Shown in pieces: positions 1-7,161 of a stretch of DNA of 7,521 nt (the stretch's first letter is position 1; each line of letters opens with the position of its first letter). The position numbers and the translations under genes are program-made. Source of the stretch: a bacterium (GTDB lineage Bacteria; Pseudomonadota; Gammaproteobacteria; Burkholderiales; Thiobacteraceae); the NCBI GenBank assembly GCA_027438535.1, contig DAIAMA010000041.1, positions 999 to 8,519 of the forward strand, in the 5' to 3' direction. The notes beneath the pieces were generated by a model. The model ran no database searches. It worked only from the letters and a program-made list of their open reading frames with translations, and had not been told where the DNA came from.

Positions 1-1493
1 TGGCGAATTTGCGGCAGCGCAGCCCGCACTAGCTGCTGCAAAGTAGCTGCGGCAGTATCGGGGCGATCGGTGTAAGGAGCAAACACAACAATCACAGCAC
101 CGTCATCCCGGCGCACCAACAAACGATTAAGCGCGAGGGAGGCCTTGGCGACATAGCTGCTTGGCGTAAAGCGATCGCCAGTCCAATACCAGTACCAAGC
201 CAGTAAGCGTTGGTCGCCATTGGCCAACTGATTTTGCTGAATCGCCAGCTTCTCGCCGCCGACGGTTAGTTCGCGGGTTGAGTCGCCCAGCCGATGCCAC
301 TCCCCCCCGCCCGGCATCGCCAGCACATTACCAAAGGCGATCAACTCGGATTCCCGGTTCTGGTTGCGGTAGTAGCCGATGTACAGGCCTGCTTGCTGGT
401 TTTGGTGCGACAAAAACATCATCTGCTCGGCCGCGGGATTTTTAAATTGCGGGCGCCAAAAAGTAAAGAGGGGCGCCGGTTGCCACCCCGCGATATTCAT
501 GGTTTTTAGTACCACCGAGGGTTGGCTCGCCATCGTGCGCGCGACAAACGCGCTATATGCCGGCGCTGCGCCGGCCACGATTAGCAGAAGCGCGGTATAC
601 GCCAAGAATTTACTGGGGGACTCGACGGCCGGGGCATGTTCAATGGCGGGTTGACGCCGAATATCGACGGGCTTTTCGTCTTCGCGCCAAAAGCTGCCTA
701 CCCAGAACAAGAGAAACATGACCACGCCAAAAAATAGCCAGCCATAAATAAGATGGTCGACACCAACCGCGTACTTCATGTTGGAAAGGTGCCCGATCAT
801 CACGATCATCAGTGCGCGCGCGCCGTTGGCAAAAATAGGAACAATGATCGAAGCGAGCACGAATAGCGCGCGCCGCCAAAAACTTCGATAGGTCAAATAG
901 GCATAGACAAGACCGAGCGTGACCGATGCAACCAGATAACGTAAACCGCTACATGCGGTGACCACCGACCACTGACCGGTGGGGAGGGTAAGCATATTGC
1001 CTTCACGGAAGACCGGAACACCGAAAAGATGCAAGCCCGCCACGGTAAAATTGGTCGTCCAGACGATAAGCGGATCGATGAATGCATCGCCAAACGGCAC
1101 TGCCAACAATAGAAACAGCAGGGGTACGAGCATGATGCGTGTTGCTCGCCAACCGGTCAAAGCGAAAACGGCCAAAGGAATCATGGCAACGAACGTGTAA
1201 TGGCGTACGACCTGCGCTTCGCCCAAATCGCCCAGTAACCAGATGAACACGATACCCGCGAATGCCAACAACCCCAGCCAATTCGGGCGCGGCGTTACTA
1301 CCGCCAACTCCGCGCGCCGCTGCCAAATCAGCCAGGCGCTAACCGGGGCAATGAGAAAACCATGGGTGAAGGTTTCATAATCGAGCCATATCAGCACCAT
1401 GGAACGCACGGTGTCGTAAAACAAACCCAATAAGCCAAGTATCGTCAAAATAATCAGCGGGAATGCGAAACGCCATGGCTGTGCGAGCTTCAT
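1..1493 (-). CDS. xrtA: Exosortase A with fused C-terminal EpsI domain (3' end cut by window)
   Basis: Polytopic inner-membrane transpeptidase-like enzyme that recognises and cuts the C-terminal PEP-CTERM tail of exported proteins. The frame is open for 497 codons from the ATG at 1493 and has no stop before the left edge. Residues 1-270 are rich in hydrophobic segments (about 9-27, 71-90, 98-112, 119-135, 185-201, 208-222, 248-266). The three exosortase catalytic residues are all present: Cys181 in ACSGLRYL (codon 951-953), Arg226 in NGARALMIV (816-818) and His247 in GVDHLIYGW (753-755). A further hydrophobic segment near 297-315 leads into a periplasmic-type region with the WYWYWTGDRF block (433-442), typical of EpsI (DUF3485). 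XrtA-EpsI fusions are usually about 500 residues, so little should be missing. The ATG overlaps the stop of the upstream glycosyltransferase in an ATGA, suggesting coupled translation. Family call and catalytic triad are firm; the end lies outside the window. Confidence 0.95.
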   Translation of the reverse strand, partial: MKLAQPWRFAFPLIILTILGLLGLFYDTVRSMVLIWLDYETFTHGFLIAPVSAWLIWQRRAELAVVTPRPNWLGLLAFAGIVFIWLLGDLGEAQVVRHYTFVAMIPLAVFALTGWRATRIMLVPLLFLLLAVPFGDAFIDPLIVWTTNFTVAGLHLFGVPVFREGNMLTLPTGQWSVVTACSGLRYLVASVTLGLVYAYLTYRSFWRRALFVLASIIVPIFANGARALMIVMIGHLSNMKYAVGVDHLIYGWLFFGVVMFLLFWVGSFWREDEKPVDIRRQPAIEHAPAVESPSKFLAYTALLLIVAGAAPAYSAFVARTMASQPSVVLKTMNIAGWQPAPLFTFWRPQFKNPAAEQMMFLSHQNQQAGLYIGYYRNQNRESELIAFGNVLAMPGGGEWHRLGDSTRELTVGGEKLAIQQNQLANGDQRLLAWYWYWTGDRFTPSSYVAKASLALNRLLVRRDDGAVIVVFAPYTDRPDTAAATLQQLVRAALPQIR

Positions 1494-2719
1494 GCGGCGG
1501 CCTTTCTGGGTTCAAGTGAATCGGACTGGCCTTGCAGGCGTGCATCGAATCTCGCAAGGTGTGCATCCCAGCCGTAATCCGCGACGACGCGCTTGCGTGC
1601 GGCGATGCCGATTTCCGGTGCGGGCTGTAGCAACAATTGCTGGCTGAGCGCGGCGAACGCTTGAGCATCGGCGGCGAGCAATAGCTCTTGCTTCGGTTCG
1701 GCGCGAATACCCTCCAAGGCCTCTGGCGAAACAATGGTGGGCTTAGCCATGGCCATGGCCTCCAGCACTTTGTTTTGGATACCGCGCGCGATGCGCAGCG
1801 GCGCGACGGCCAGCGCGGCATGGGCAATATAGGGGCGCGTATCTGGCACCGAGCCGGTCACCACGATGTTCGGCTCCTTGGCTAGCGCCCGCACCTCTAT
1901 GCTCGGGCGCGTGCCGACAATATAGAACGTCGCATCAGGATAGGCGCTGCGTATGGCGGGGAACACTTCCTTGGCGAACCAAACGACAGCATCGACATTG
2001 GCCCAGTAATCCATGGCACCGGTAAACACGATGGCGCGCACGCCCGGTGGATAGGGCGAGGCACCGGCGTTTTCCGGCGAGAAATACTCGGTGTCGACGC
2101 CATTGCTGTAGAAAAAGACTTTGCTCGCGCAATCTGGGGCCAACTGCTTGAACAAATTGGCTTCGGCATCGGAAACAAAACACGCCGCGTCGAAGGTTCG
2201 CGTGACGCGCTGCTCGTAGCCGAACAACTTGCGCGACTCGCGCCGATAGACCATACAGAGGGGCCAGGGCTTTTTGTCTGCGTACTGGCGCCATTTGTCG
2301 GAATCGATATCGACGAAATCGATCACGCGCCGCAGCGCTGAGCGATTCATGACGTATTGCGCCATGCTGGACGAATATACGACAGCATGATGGATAGGCC
2401 GCGTGGCCAGCATCGCACTCGCCCATGCTTGCATGCGACGGTCGCGGTAGTACGGAATGGTCAGAGGCTCGCCAGTCAGCAAGCCGACTGCGCTTTTGAG
2501 TGTCGCCATGCGCGAATTAAGCGGCAGCAGCTTTATTTCCCCGCCAGCGAGCCGCGCCAAAGCCTCGGCATGACACCAATCGTCTGGATCGTCGATGAAC
2601 GCGCCGACATGCACACGAAAGCGCTGCGCCAGGTGCTTCAGCAAATGATAAGAGCGAATCTTGTCGCCCTTGTTCGGCGGGTAGGGAATACGATGCGCCA
2701 AAAAGAGGATGTCTTCCAT
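1490..2719 (-). CDS. XrtA-associated glycosyltransferase, TIGR03087 (stp1) type
   Basis: Predicted cytoplasmic GT-B glycosyltransferase (GT4-like) of 409 residues that would transfer a sugar from an activated donor to the growing exopolysaccharide or its lipid carrier; donor and acceptor cannot be read from sequence. The N-terminus HRIPYPPNKGDKIRSYHLL (residues 9-27) is a hallmark of the family found beside exosortase A. The donor-binding half holds FYSNGVDTEYFSP (203-215), VFTGAMDYWANVDAV (231-245) and RGIQNKVLEAMAMAKPTIV (312-330). Of the GT4 EX7E pair, the second Glu is E320, while the first position is Arg312; I believe this is normal for the family rather than a defect. There is no signal peptide or membrane segment. 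The ATG at 2719 follows the FemAB-like gene's stop by 3 nt and has a weak purine-rich GGGGTGAG upstream. The stop overlaps the start of xrtA in ATGA. Confidence 0.93.
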   Translation of the reverse strand: MEDILFLAHRIPYPPNKGDKIRSYHLLKHLAQRFRVHVGAFIDDPDDWCHAEALARLAGGEIKLLPLNSRMATLKSAVGLLTGEPLTIPYYRDRRMQAWASAMLATRPIHHAVVYSSSMAQYVMNRSALRRVIDFVDIDSDKWRQYADKKPWPLCMVYRRESRKLFGYEQRVTRTFDAACFVSDAEANLFKQLAPDCASKVFFYSNGVDTEYFSPENAGASPYPPGVRAIVFTGAMDYWANVDAVVWFAKEVFPAIRSAYPDATFYIVGTRPSIEVRALAKEPNIVVTGSVPDTRPYIAHAALAVAPLRIARGIQNKVLEAMAMAKPTIVSPEALEGIRAEPKQELLLAADAQAFAALSQQLLLQPAPEIGIAARKRVVADYGWDAHLARFDARLQGQSDSLEPRKAAA

Positions 2720-2722
2720 CGC

Positions 2723-3760
2723 TCACCCCAGGTGTTTCACGATATGCGGCCCGAGCGCATTGGCTACCGGCGTCGGCAGGCGCTTCCACATTTCGATGAA
2801 CAGCCGGTATTTCGGATTGGTCGGATTATGCTCCGGTACGCGCGGCGCATTCACCAAATAATATTCATAGTGCAGTTGCTGCGGTTCGAAACCCCAATTC
2901 TTTTTGAAATCGAATTGGCCGGTGCCACGCTTGCTGCGGCCGTAATCGAAGAGGCGATAGCCGCGTTCGCAGCCGCGCCGCATCAGTTCCCAATATTTAA
3001 AATCGTTGGCCGCGAGATGGCGCGCATCTTCGCGGTCGCCGGCATAGTAGGGCAGCACTTCGTCGCGGAAATAAAAACTCAACACGCTGCTGATCACCTC
3101 GCCCTTATGTAATACGGTGAGCACTTCGCAATCCGGGCCGAATACTTCCTTGAGCAGGGCGAAATAGCGCTTGGGGAGCGCCGGTGTGCCGTGGCGCTTC
3201 ACGTTGTCGGCGAACAGCGTAAAGAAGCGATCGACGTTTGTATCGATTTCCGCGACCAAGCCGTGCTTGATGCCTTTTCGCACCATGGCGCGCTGCTTGC
3301 GCGGGATCGCCTGCATATTCGCGTCCACGTCGGGATCGATCGCCTTGCGGAAAGTGAAGTACAAATCCTGCTTCGGCCAGTCGGCGTGAAACGGTTTGAG
3401 CTGGCGGTATTCCAGGTGCCCTACCTTGAGTTCCCGCGCCAGTTTTTGCGCCGCCGCATCGAGCGCGGCGCGCGCCATGTCATCCCCCGCGGCAATGCCG
3501 CCGTACACGCAAAACACATTGGAGATAAGGGCGTGGCCGAACAAACGGCTCTTGATTTCCGTCAGCGGCAACACGCCAACGATGGCGCCTGCGCGCTCCG
3601 CCAGCAAGTAGTGAGTGCGATGACCGAAAGCGCGTTCGATGACGCTTTTCCAGCCCGCGCGATGAAAGAAAGTGGCGTCCGGACAGGCAAATACAAATTC
3701 ATCCCAGCGCGCCGCATCCTGCACTTGCAGGGCGCGCACCTCGACGGACAAGGAGCTCAC
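2723..3760 (-). CDS. FemAB-like protein of the XrtA/PEP-CTERM system, TIGR03019 type
   Basis: Protein of 345 residues with the double GNAT-like fold expected of FemAB/FemX enzymes, which transfer amino acids from aminoacyl-tRNA in cell-wall crossbridge synthesis. Its real substrate in this locus is unknown; amino-acid modification of the polysaccharide is only an inference. Visible blocks are ATFFHRAGWKSVIERAFGH (29-47), PRKQRAMVRKG (153-163), SFYFRDEVLPYYAGD (228-242) and the C-terminal FDYGRSKRGTGQFDFKKNWG (271-290), as in the family. It has no signal peptide or membrane segment. Start choice: the frame is open up to an ATG at 3979, but that would put 223 nt inside the deacetylase gene. The GTG at 3760 overlaps the deacetylase stop as GTGA, gives the family's usual length and begins just before the first conserved block (FVFACPDATFF, 22-32). 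An in-frame TTG at residue 4 is a weaker alternative. The stop lies 3 nt before the glycosyltransferase ATG. Confidence 0.9.
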   Translation of the reverse strand: MSSLSVEVRALQVQDAARWDEFVFACPDATFFHRAGWKSVIERAFGHRTHYLLAERAGAIVGVLPLTEIKSRLFGHALISNVFCVYGGIAAGDDMARAALDAAAQKLARELKVGHLEYRQLKPFHADWPKQDLYFTFRKAIDPDVDANMQAIPRKQRAMVRKGIKHGLVAEIDTNVDRFFTLFADNVKRHGTPALPKRYFALLKEVFGPDCEVLTVLHKGEVISSVLSFYFRDEVLPYYAGDREDARHLAANDFKYWELMRRGCERGYRLFDYGRSKRGTGQFDFKKNWGFEPQQLHYEYYLVNAPRVPEHNPTNPKYRLFIEMWKRLPTPVANALGPHIVKHLG

Positions 3761-4593
3761 CCCGGCTTGCCCAAGAAAATGCGATCCATCCGGTCCCATT
3801 GAAAATCCTTGAGCAAGCGCTCCATCCGCCCTTCCATGCGCGATAAATTCACATAGTGGCGAAACCGGGTTTTCCACCCCACGCCGTGCTGCCGCGGCTG
3901 TGCGGGGTCGATTTCCCACGGATGGAAATAAAAGATGCAGGCATTGCCATCCCGCCGGTTCACGCGCCGCATCATCCAAGCGGAAACGCTGTAAGGGAAT
4001 AAGCGGAAGTATCCTCCGCCGGAGGCGGGCAGATTACGGCCCAGCATTTTCAGCGTTGTCGCGGGCAGCTCCAGCAAGCCGTGGCTGCGCGGCTGAAACG
4101 CAAAACGCGGCGCATCCGGCATGCCGTAGTGATCGTGTTTGATGGGATACACGCTGGAACTATAGCGATAGCCGGCATCGTTCAAGACATCGAATGCCCA
4201 TAGATTGCGCGCGCCGATGGAAAAGCTCGGCGCACGATAGCCGTTGACCGCCACACCGGCGATGTCTTCCAGTAGTTTTTTCGCATGCGTGACATCGGTG
4301 CGAAATTCCGTCTCGCTTTGGTCGCTGGCACGCAGATGGCCATAGCCGTGGCTCGCCAGCTCATGCCCGCGATTGACGATCTCGTGCACCAAGTTGGGAT
4401 AACGCTCGGCAACCCAGCCCAAGGTAAAAAAAGTCGCCTTGGCCTGGTGGCTATCCAGCATATCGAGGATGCGCATGACGTTGCGCTCGACCCGGCAAGG
4501 CAGGCTGTCCCATTGATTGCGCGGAATATGCGGTGCGAACGCGGAGACTTGAAAGTAGTCTTCCACATCGATGGTCATGGCATTCTTGATCAT
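3757..4593 (-). CDS. XrtA-system polysaccharide deacetylase (NodB fold, DUF3473 C-terminus)
   Basis: Carbohydrate esterase family 4-type deacetylase of 278 residues, expected to remove N- or O-acetyl groups from the exopolysaccharide or its precursor. NodB motifs are visible: TIDVEDYFQ (7-15) with the catalytic-base Asp9 and metal-ligand Asp/Glu neighbours; ELASHGYGHLR (78-88) with the metal-binding His82 and His86; and RAPSFSIG (120-127). The C-terminal GGGYFRLFPY (192-201) and FYFHPWEIDP (221-230) blocks are typical of the DUF3473 group linked to exosortase loci (TIGR03006). No signal peptide is visible, so action in the cytoplasm on a precursor or at the inner face of the membrane is plausible. 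The ATG at 4593 lies 30 nt after the ATPase stop and lacks a strong Shine-Dalgarno sequence. Met6 (4578) is a possible alternative start that would still keep the first motif. The stop overlaps the GTG of the FemAB-like gene. Confidence 0.93.
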   Translation of the reverse strand: MIKNAMTIDVEDYFQVSAFAPHIPRNQWDSLPCRVERNVMRILDMLDSHQAKATFFTLGWVAERYPNLVHEIVNRGHELASHGYGHLRASDQSETEFRTDVTHAKKLLEDIAGVAVNGYRAPSFSIGARNLWAFDVLNDAGYRYSSSVYPIKHDHYGMPDAPRFAFQPRSHGLLELPATTLKMLGRNLPASGGGYFRLFPYSVSAWMMRRVNRRDGNACIFYFHPWEIDPAQPRQHGVGWKTRFRHYVNLSRMEGRMERLLKDFQWDRMDRIFLGKPG

Positions 4594-4623
4594 GCCACTA
4601 CCCGCGCTTGCGACGTTTTGCGC

Positions 4624-5640
4624 TCAAGCATGCGGTTTCCCGGGCCGTGCCTGGTCTTGGTCCATGACATGCAGCAATTTACGCATCATGGCCAGCACGC
4701 GGTTCAAGGTGCGCTCCATGCCGGCGACTTTTTCTTCCAGCCCAATCAGGGTAGCTTCCACCTCGGCTACCGCCGCCTGCTGCGCCAGGCCGGGCTTTAC
4801 GCCGCTGGACGCCGAACTCGTGCTATAGGCGACTTCTTGACCCAGATCGTCGATTACCTCTTGTACTTCGGCATGGCCAAAATCGTGCTTCTCCGATAAG
4901 AAACCCAGCAGCAGCAACCGGTCGCACAGCGTATTGATCTTGCGCGGAATGCCGCCGGTGAATTCATAAATGCGCTGATAGGCTTCGTCGGAAATGGTGG
5001 GGTCGTTTTTCCACCCGACCATATCCAGACGGTGTTGGATGTAGGCACGGGTCTCCGACATATCCATCGCGCCCAAATGATAGGACGCAATCACACGCTG
5101 CTTGAGCTGTTGCATCTCTTCGCTTTGCAGCGTGATGCGAAACTCCGGCTGGCCGAGAAGGAAGCTTTGCAGCAGGGGTTTTTCGGCATGCTGAAAATTA
5201 GATAGCATGCGCAACTCTTCCACCGCGCGCGGCGAAAGATTTTGTGCTTCATCCACCACCAGCAACGGCCGCTTGCCTTGCTTGACGATGGACAGCAGAT
5301 AGCTCTCGAGTTTTTTCAGCAACGAGGCTTTGTTCAGTCCTTCTTGCTCCAAACCAAAGGCCGCGGTAACGGCGCGCAGCATGTCATCGGCGTCGAGCTG
5401 GGTGGAGACGAGCTGCGCCGCCACCACGTTTTCATGCTCCAGCTTTTTGAACAGATAGCGCACCAGCATGGTCTTGCCCGCGCCGATCTCGCCGGTAATG
5501 ACGATGAAACCCTCGCCCAAGGATAAGCCGTATTCGAGATAGGCTACGGCGCGCTTGTGGCCCTTGCTGCCGAAAAAGAAGCGGGGGTCGGGATTGAGCG
5601 CGAACGGTTTAGCGCGCAGCTGATAAAATGATTCGTACAT
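4624..5640 (-). CDS. XrtA/PEP-CTERM-associated ATPase, ExeA-like (TIGR03015 type)
   Basis: AAA-family P-loop ATPase of 338 residues, related to ExeA/GspA-type ATPases. The N-terminal signature KPFALNPDPRFFFGSKGHKR (11-30) is followed by Walker A GEIGAGKT (50-57), Walker B LLVVDEAQN (126-134), the LLGQPEFR segment (161-168) and a GGIPRKIN sensor-2-like motif (229-236). After about residue 270 comes a Ser-rich linker, then a heptad-like helix (about 286-325, AVAEVEATLIGLEEKVAGME and onward) that looks like a coiled coil for self-association or partner binding. No membrane segment and no peptidoglycan-binding domain are seen, unlike full ExeA. Its role in the exopolysaccharide system is not established; assembly or positioning of the envelope export machinery is an inference from ExeA kinship and from the barrel gene 12 nt upstream. 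The start at 5640 has no strong ribosome binding site (GCGAGCAGCG precedes it). Confidence 0.93.
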   Translation of the reverse strand: MYESFYQLRAKPFALNPDPRFFFGSKGHKRAVAYLEYGLSLGEGFIVITGEIGAGKTMLVRYLFKKLEHENVVAAQLVSTQLDADDMLRAVTAAFGLEQEGLNKASLLKKLESYLLSIVKQGKRPLLVVDEAQNLSPRAVEELRMLSNFQHAEKPLLQSFLLGQPEFRITLQSEEMQQLKQRVIASYHLGAMDMSETRAYIQHRLDMVGWKNDPTISDEAYQRIYEFTGGIPRKINTLCDRLLLLGFLSEKHDFGHAEVQEVIDDLGQEVAYSTSSASSGVKPGLAQQAAVAEVEATLIGLEEKVAGMERTLNRVLAMMRKLLHVMDQDQARPGKPHA

Positions 5641-5652
5641 CGCTGCTCGCGC

Positions 5653-7110
5653 TTAGAAAGTGTAGTTAACCGAGCCGGTAAGCGCGTTTTCGGTGTAGTC
5701 GGCGCTGCTCTGATTGCTGTCCCGGGCCTGGCGGCGCACATTGACGGCACCGCTCAAGTGCGGCGACAATTTGCGCTTAATGCCTAGTTGAATAAATTTA
5801 TCCTTATCCTCGCGCCCCAACCCGGGATAACTACTGCGCGTGAGATTGCCGGACAAGGTCGCACTCATCAACGGCGTCAACTCATAGCTCCAACCGGCGG
5901 AAATCCCTCTTTGCTTGATGCTGGTGGTATTTTGAAATGCGCCGTTTTGCAGCACGCTGCTCACTTGACCCGTTTCTAGCGCATCCTGGTTGGATTGGTA
6001 AGCGCCTGCATTGATTGCACTGCGGCCGCGCGTCCAAGTGAGCGCCGTTTGAAAGCGCTTATTCAAAAATACGCTGTCCGTCTGTATCTGCGTAGGATCC
6101 ACAAAAATCCCAACGGGCGCGCCTCCCGAGGTGACGAGGTAGGCGGTACTGGTGCTGGCCTGACTATTGGAAGTCGTTACCGACTCGTTGTAATCCGCCT
6201 TCCACTCCAAATGCCCGCCATGCGTGTTGAACGACATCATCTTTGTCTTGCCATAGTAGTGATCGCCCAGCCCCACCTCGAGCTTGGTGCGCGGCGAGAC
6301 CGCCCAGGCTACATTGGCTTCCCAAAAACTACCCTCCGGCGCGGAACCGGTGTGCAGGTATTGGTTGCGCTCATACCCCGTTACACCAGTCAACCTGACC
6401 CGCGATGTGACGAGATAGCCTAGGCTGGCGGAAGTGGTAGTGAACTCCACATCCGGCCGGCTGGTGTAATTCACCTTCTGGTCGGAATAATTAAGCGCCC
6501 ACGGCGTCCGGCTGAATGTGCTGCCGCCGGCTAGCGTCAAGTTGGTAGTGGTGTTGGTGCTATTGGAAATCGATGCATTGCTATAACCGACATCGGATAC
6601 GCCGACACGCGCATTCAGGGTAGCCATGGAGCCGAAGCGATGTATCCAATAGGGCGAAACCGTCAGCGTGCGCACATTGGATATATTGCCGGTAGCATTA
6701 GTATTGTTCGCACCTGTTGCGCCAAGGGGGCTTGTAGCGGCCTGCCGAATCGATGCGCTGGTGTCGAGGAAAAGCTCCTTTTCATACAATTCGGTATTCG
6801 CACGCGCATCCAGCTGATGGTAGATTTGGTTGCGATTACGGTCTCTGGCATAGAATAAATTTTGCAGCGAGTAACGCACATCCGCTTTGAAGCGCGCACC
6901 ATTCTTGACGGCAGAAAGGGTCGGCGTTATTTCGGTAATCCAGTCGCTCTGGGCCGCACCGGGAGGCGCCAGTGCGACGTTATCGGTATAAGTCTCGCCC
7001 GCACTCACACCCGCGCCAAACTTCCAGTCGGCGGCGCAAGCGGTATTGGTCAACGCAAGCGCCAGCATGGCGCCGATCAGTTTTGTCGTGGTCTTCACGG
7101 TATCGGCCAT
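5653..7110 (-). CDS. Outer-membrane beta-barrel protein of the XrtA/PEP-CTERM system (TIGR03016 type)
   Basis: Exported protein of 485 residues. A signal peptide is clear: Lys6 and Lys10, hydrophobic core LIGAMLALAL (11-20), and cleavage near ACAA (after residue 26 or 27). A Cys sits at residue 25, but the preceding NTA is not a proper lipobox, so I do not call a lipoprotein. The mature part is full of alternating polar/hydrophobic strands with aromatic girdle residues (for example TLTVSPYWIHRF, FWEANVAWAVSPRTKLEVGLG, TGSVNYTF) and ends in Phe, the classical C-terminal signal for BamA-dependent barrel insertion. Asn/Thr/Ser-rich stretches around 134-148 and 177-193 look like surface loops. 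The likely role is passage or anchoring of exopolysaccharide at the outer membrane, but this is inferred from location and fold. No strong ribosome binding site precedes the ATG at 7110. It starts 35 nt after the kinase stop, behind a small hairpin, and ends 12 nt before the ATPase. Confidence 0.9.
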   Translation of the reverse strand: MADTVKTTTKLIGAMLALALTNTACAADWKFGAGVSAGETYTDNVALAPPGAAQSDWITEITPTLSAVKNGARFKADVRYSLQNLFYARDRNRNQIYHQLDARANTELYEKELFLDTSASIRQAATSPLGATGANNTNATGNISNVRTLTVSPYWIHRFGSMATLNARVGVSDVGYSNASISNSTNTTTNLTLAGGSTFSRTPWALNYSDQKVNYTSRPDVEFTTTSASLGYLVTSRVRLTGVTGYERNQYLHTGSAPEGSFWEANVAWAVSPRTKLEVGLGDHYYGKTKMMSFNTHGGHLEWKADYNESVTTSNSQASTSTAYLVTSGGAPVGIFVDPTQIQTDSVFLNKRFQTALTWTRGRSAINAGAYQSNQDALETGQVSSVLQNGAFQNTTSIKQRGISAGWSYELTPLMSATLSGNLTRSSYPGLGREDKDKFIQLGIKRKLSPHLSGAVNVRRQARDSNQSSADYTENALTGSVNYTF

Positions 7111-7143
7111 CTGTTTGTGTCGTTGCGTCAGCGTATCGTCTAG

Positions 7144-7161
7144 CGCTAAGCCTGCTTAGCG
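7144..7161 (-). other. Small RNA hairpin over the kinase stop codon
   Basis: On the minus strand the sequence CGCTAAG, loop CAGG read as RNA, CTTAGCG forms a perfect 7-bp stem with a 4-nt loop, extendable by one G-U pair. It covers the last three codons and the stop of the kinase and sits 33 nt before the barrel ATG. No T-run follows, so it does not look like an intrinsic terminator. It could protect or mark an mRNA end between the kinase and barrel parts of the operon, or be chance, since part of it is coding sequence. Confidence 0.35.

Noticed and set aside
640..1326. Several short minus-strand open frames in the left part of the window that could suggest a broken gene
   Set aside because: They are other frames of the intact exosortase gene, whose own frame is open from 1493 to the window edge and was missed only because its stop is outside.
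1375..1827. Minus-strand open frame of 150 codons crossing the glycosyltransferase/exosortase junction
   Set aside because: It is out of frame with both genes, each of which has clear family motifs in its own frame; the Arg/Ser/Pro-rich translation is typical of a shadow.
2357..3112. Plus-strand open frame of 251 codons
   Set aside because: It lies antisense across two well-supported genes (glycosyltransferase and FemAB-like), has an Arg/His/Gln-rich composition typical of reverse-strand reading, and shows no family motif.
3191..3802. Plus-strand open frame of 203 codons
   Set aside because: Antisense to the FemAB-like gene and the end of the deacetylase; no recognisable domain or ribosome binding site.
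4285..4899. Plus-strand open frame of 204 codons
   Set aside because: It spans the ATPase/deacetylase junction on the opposite strand and resembles no known protein; best explained as a shadow frame in GC-rich DNA.
7144..7161. Hairpin as a rho-independent terminator after the kinase
   Set aside because: No T-run follows on the minus strand, the stem is short, and the next gene of the same system starts 33 nt later.
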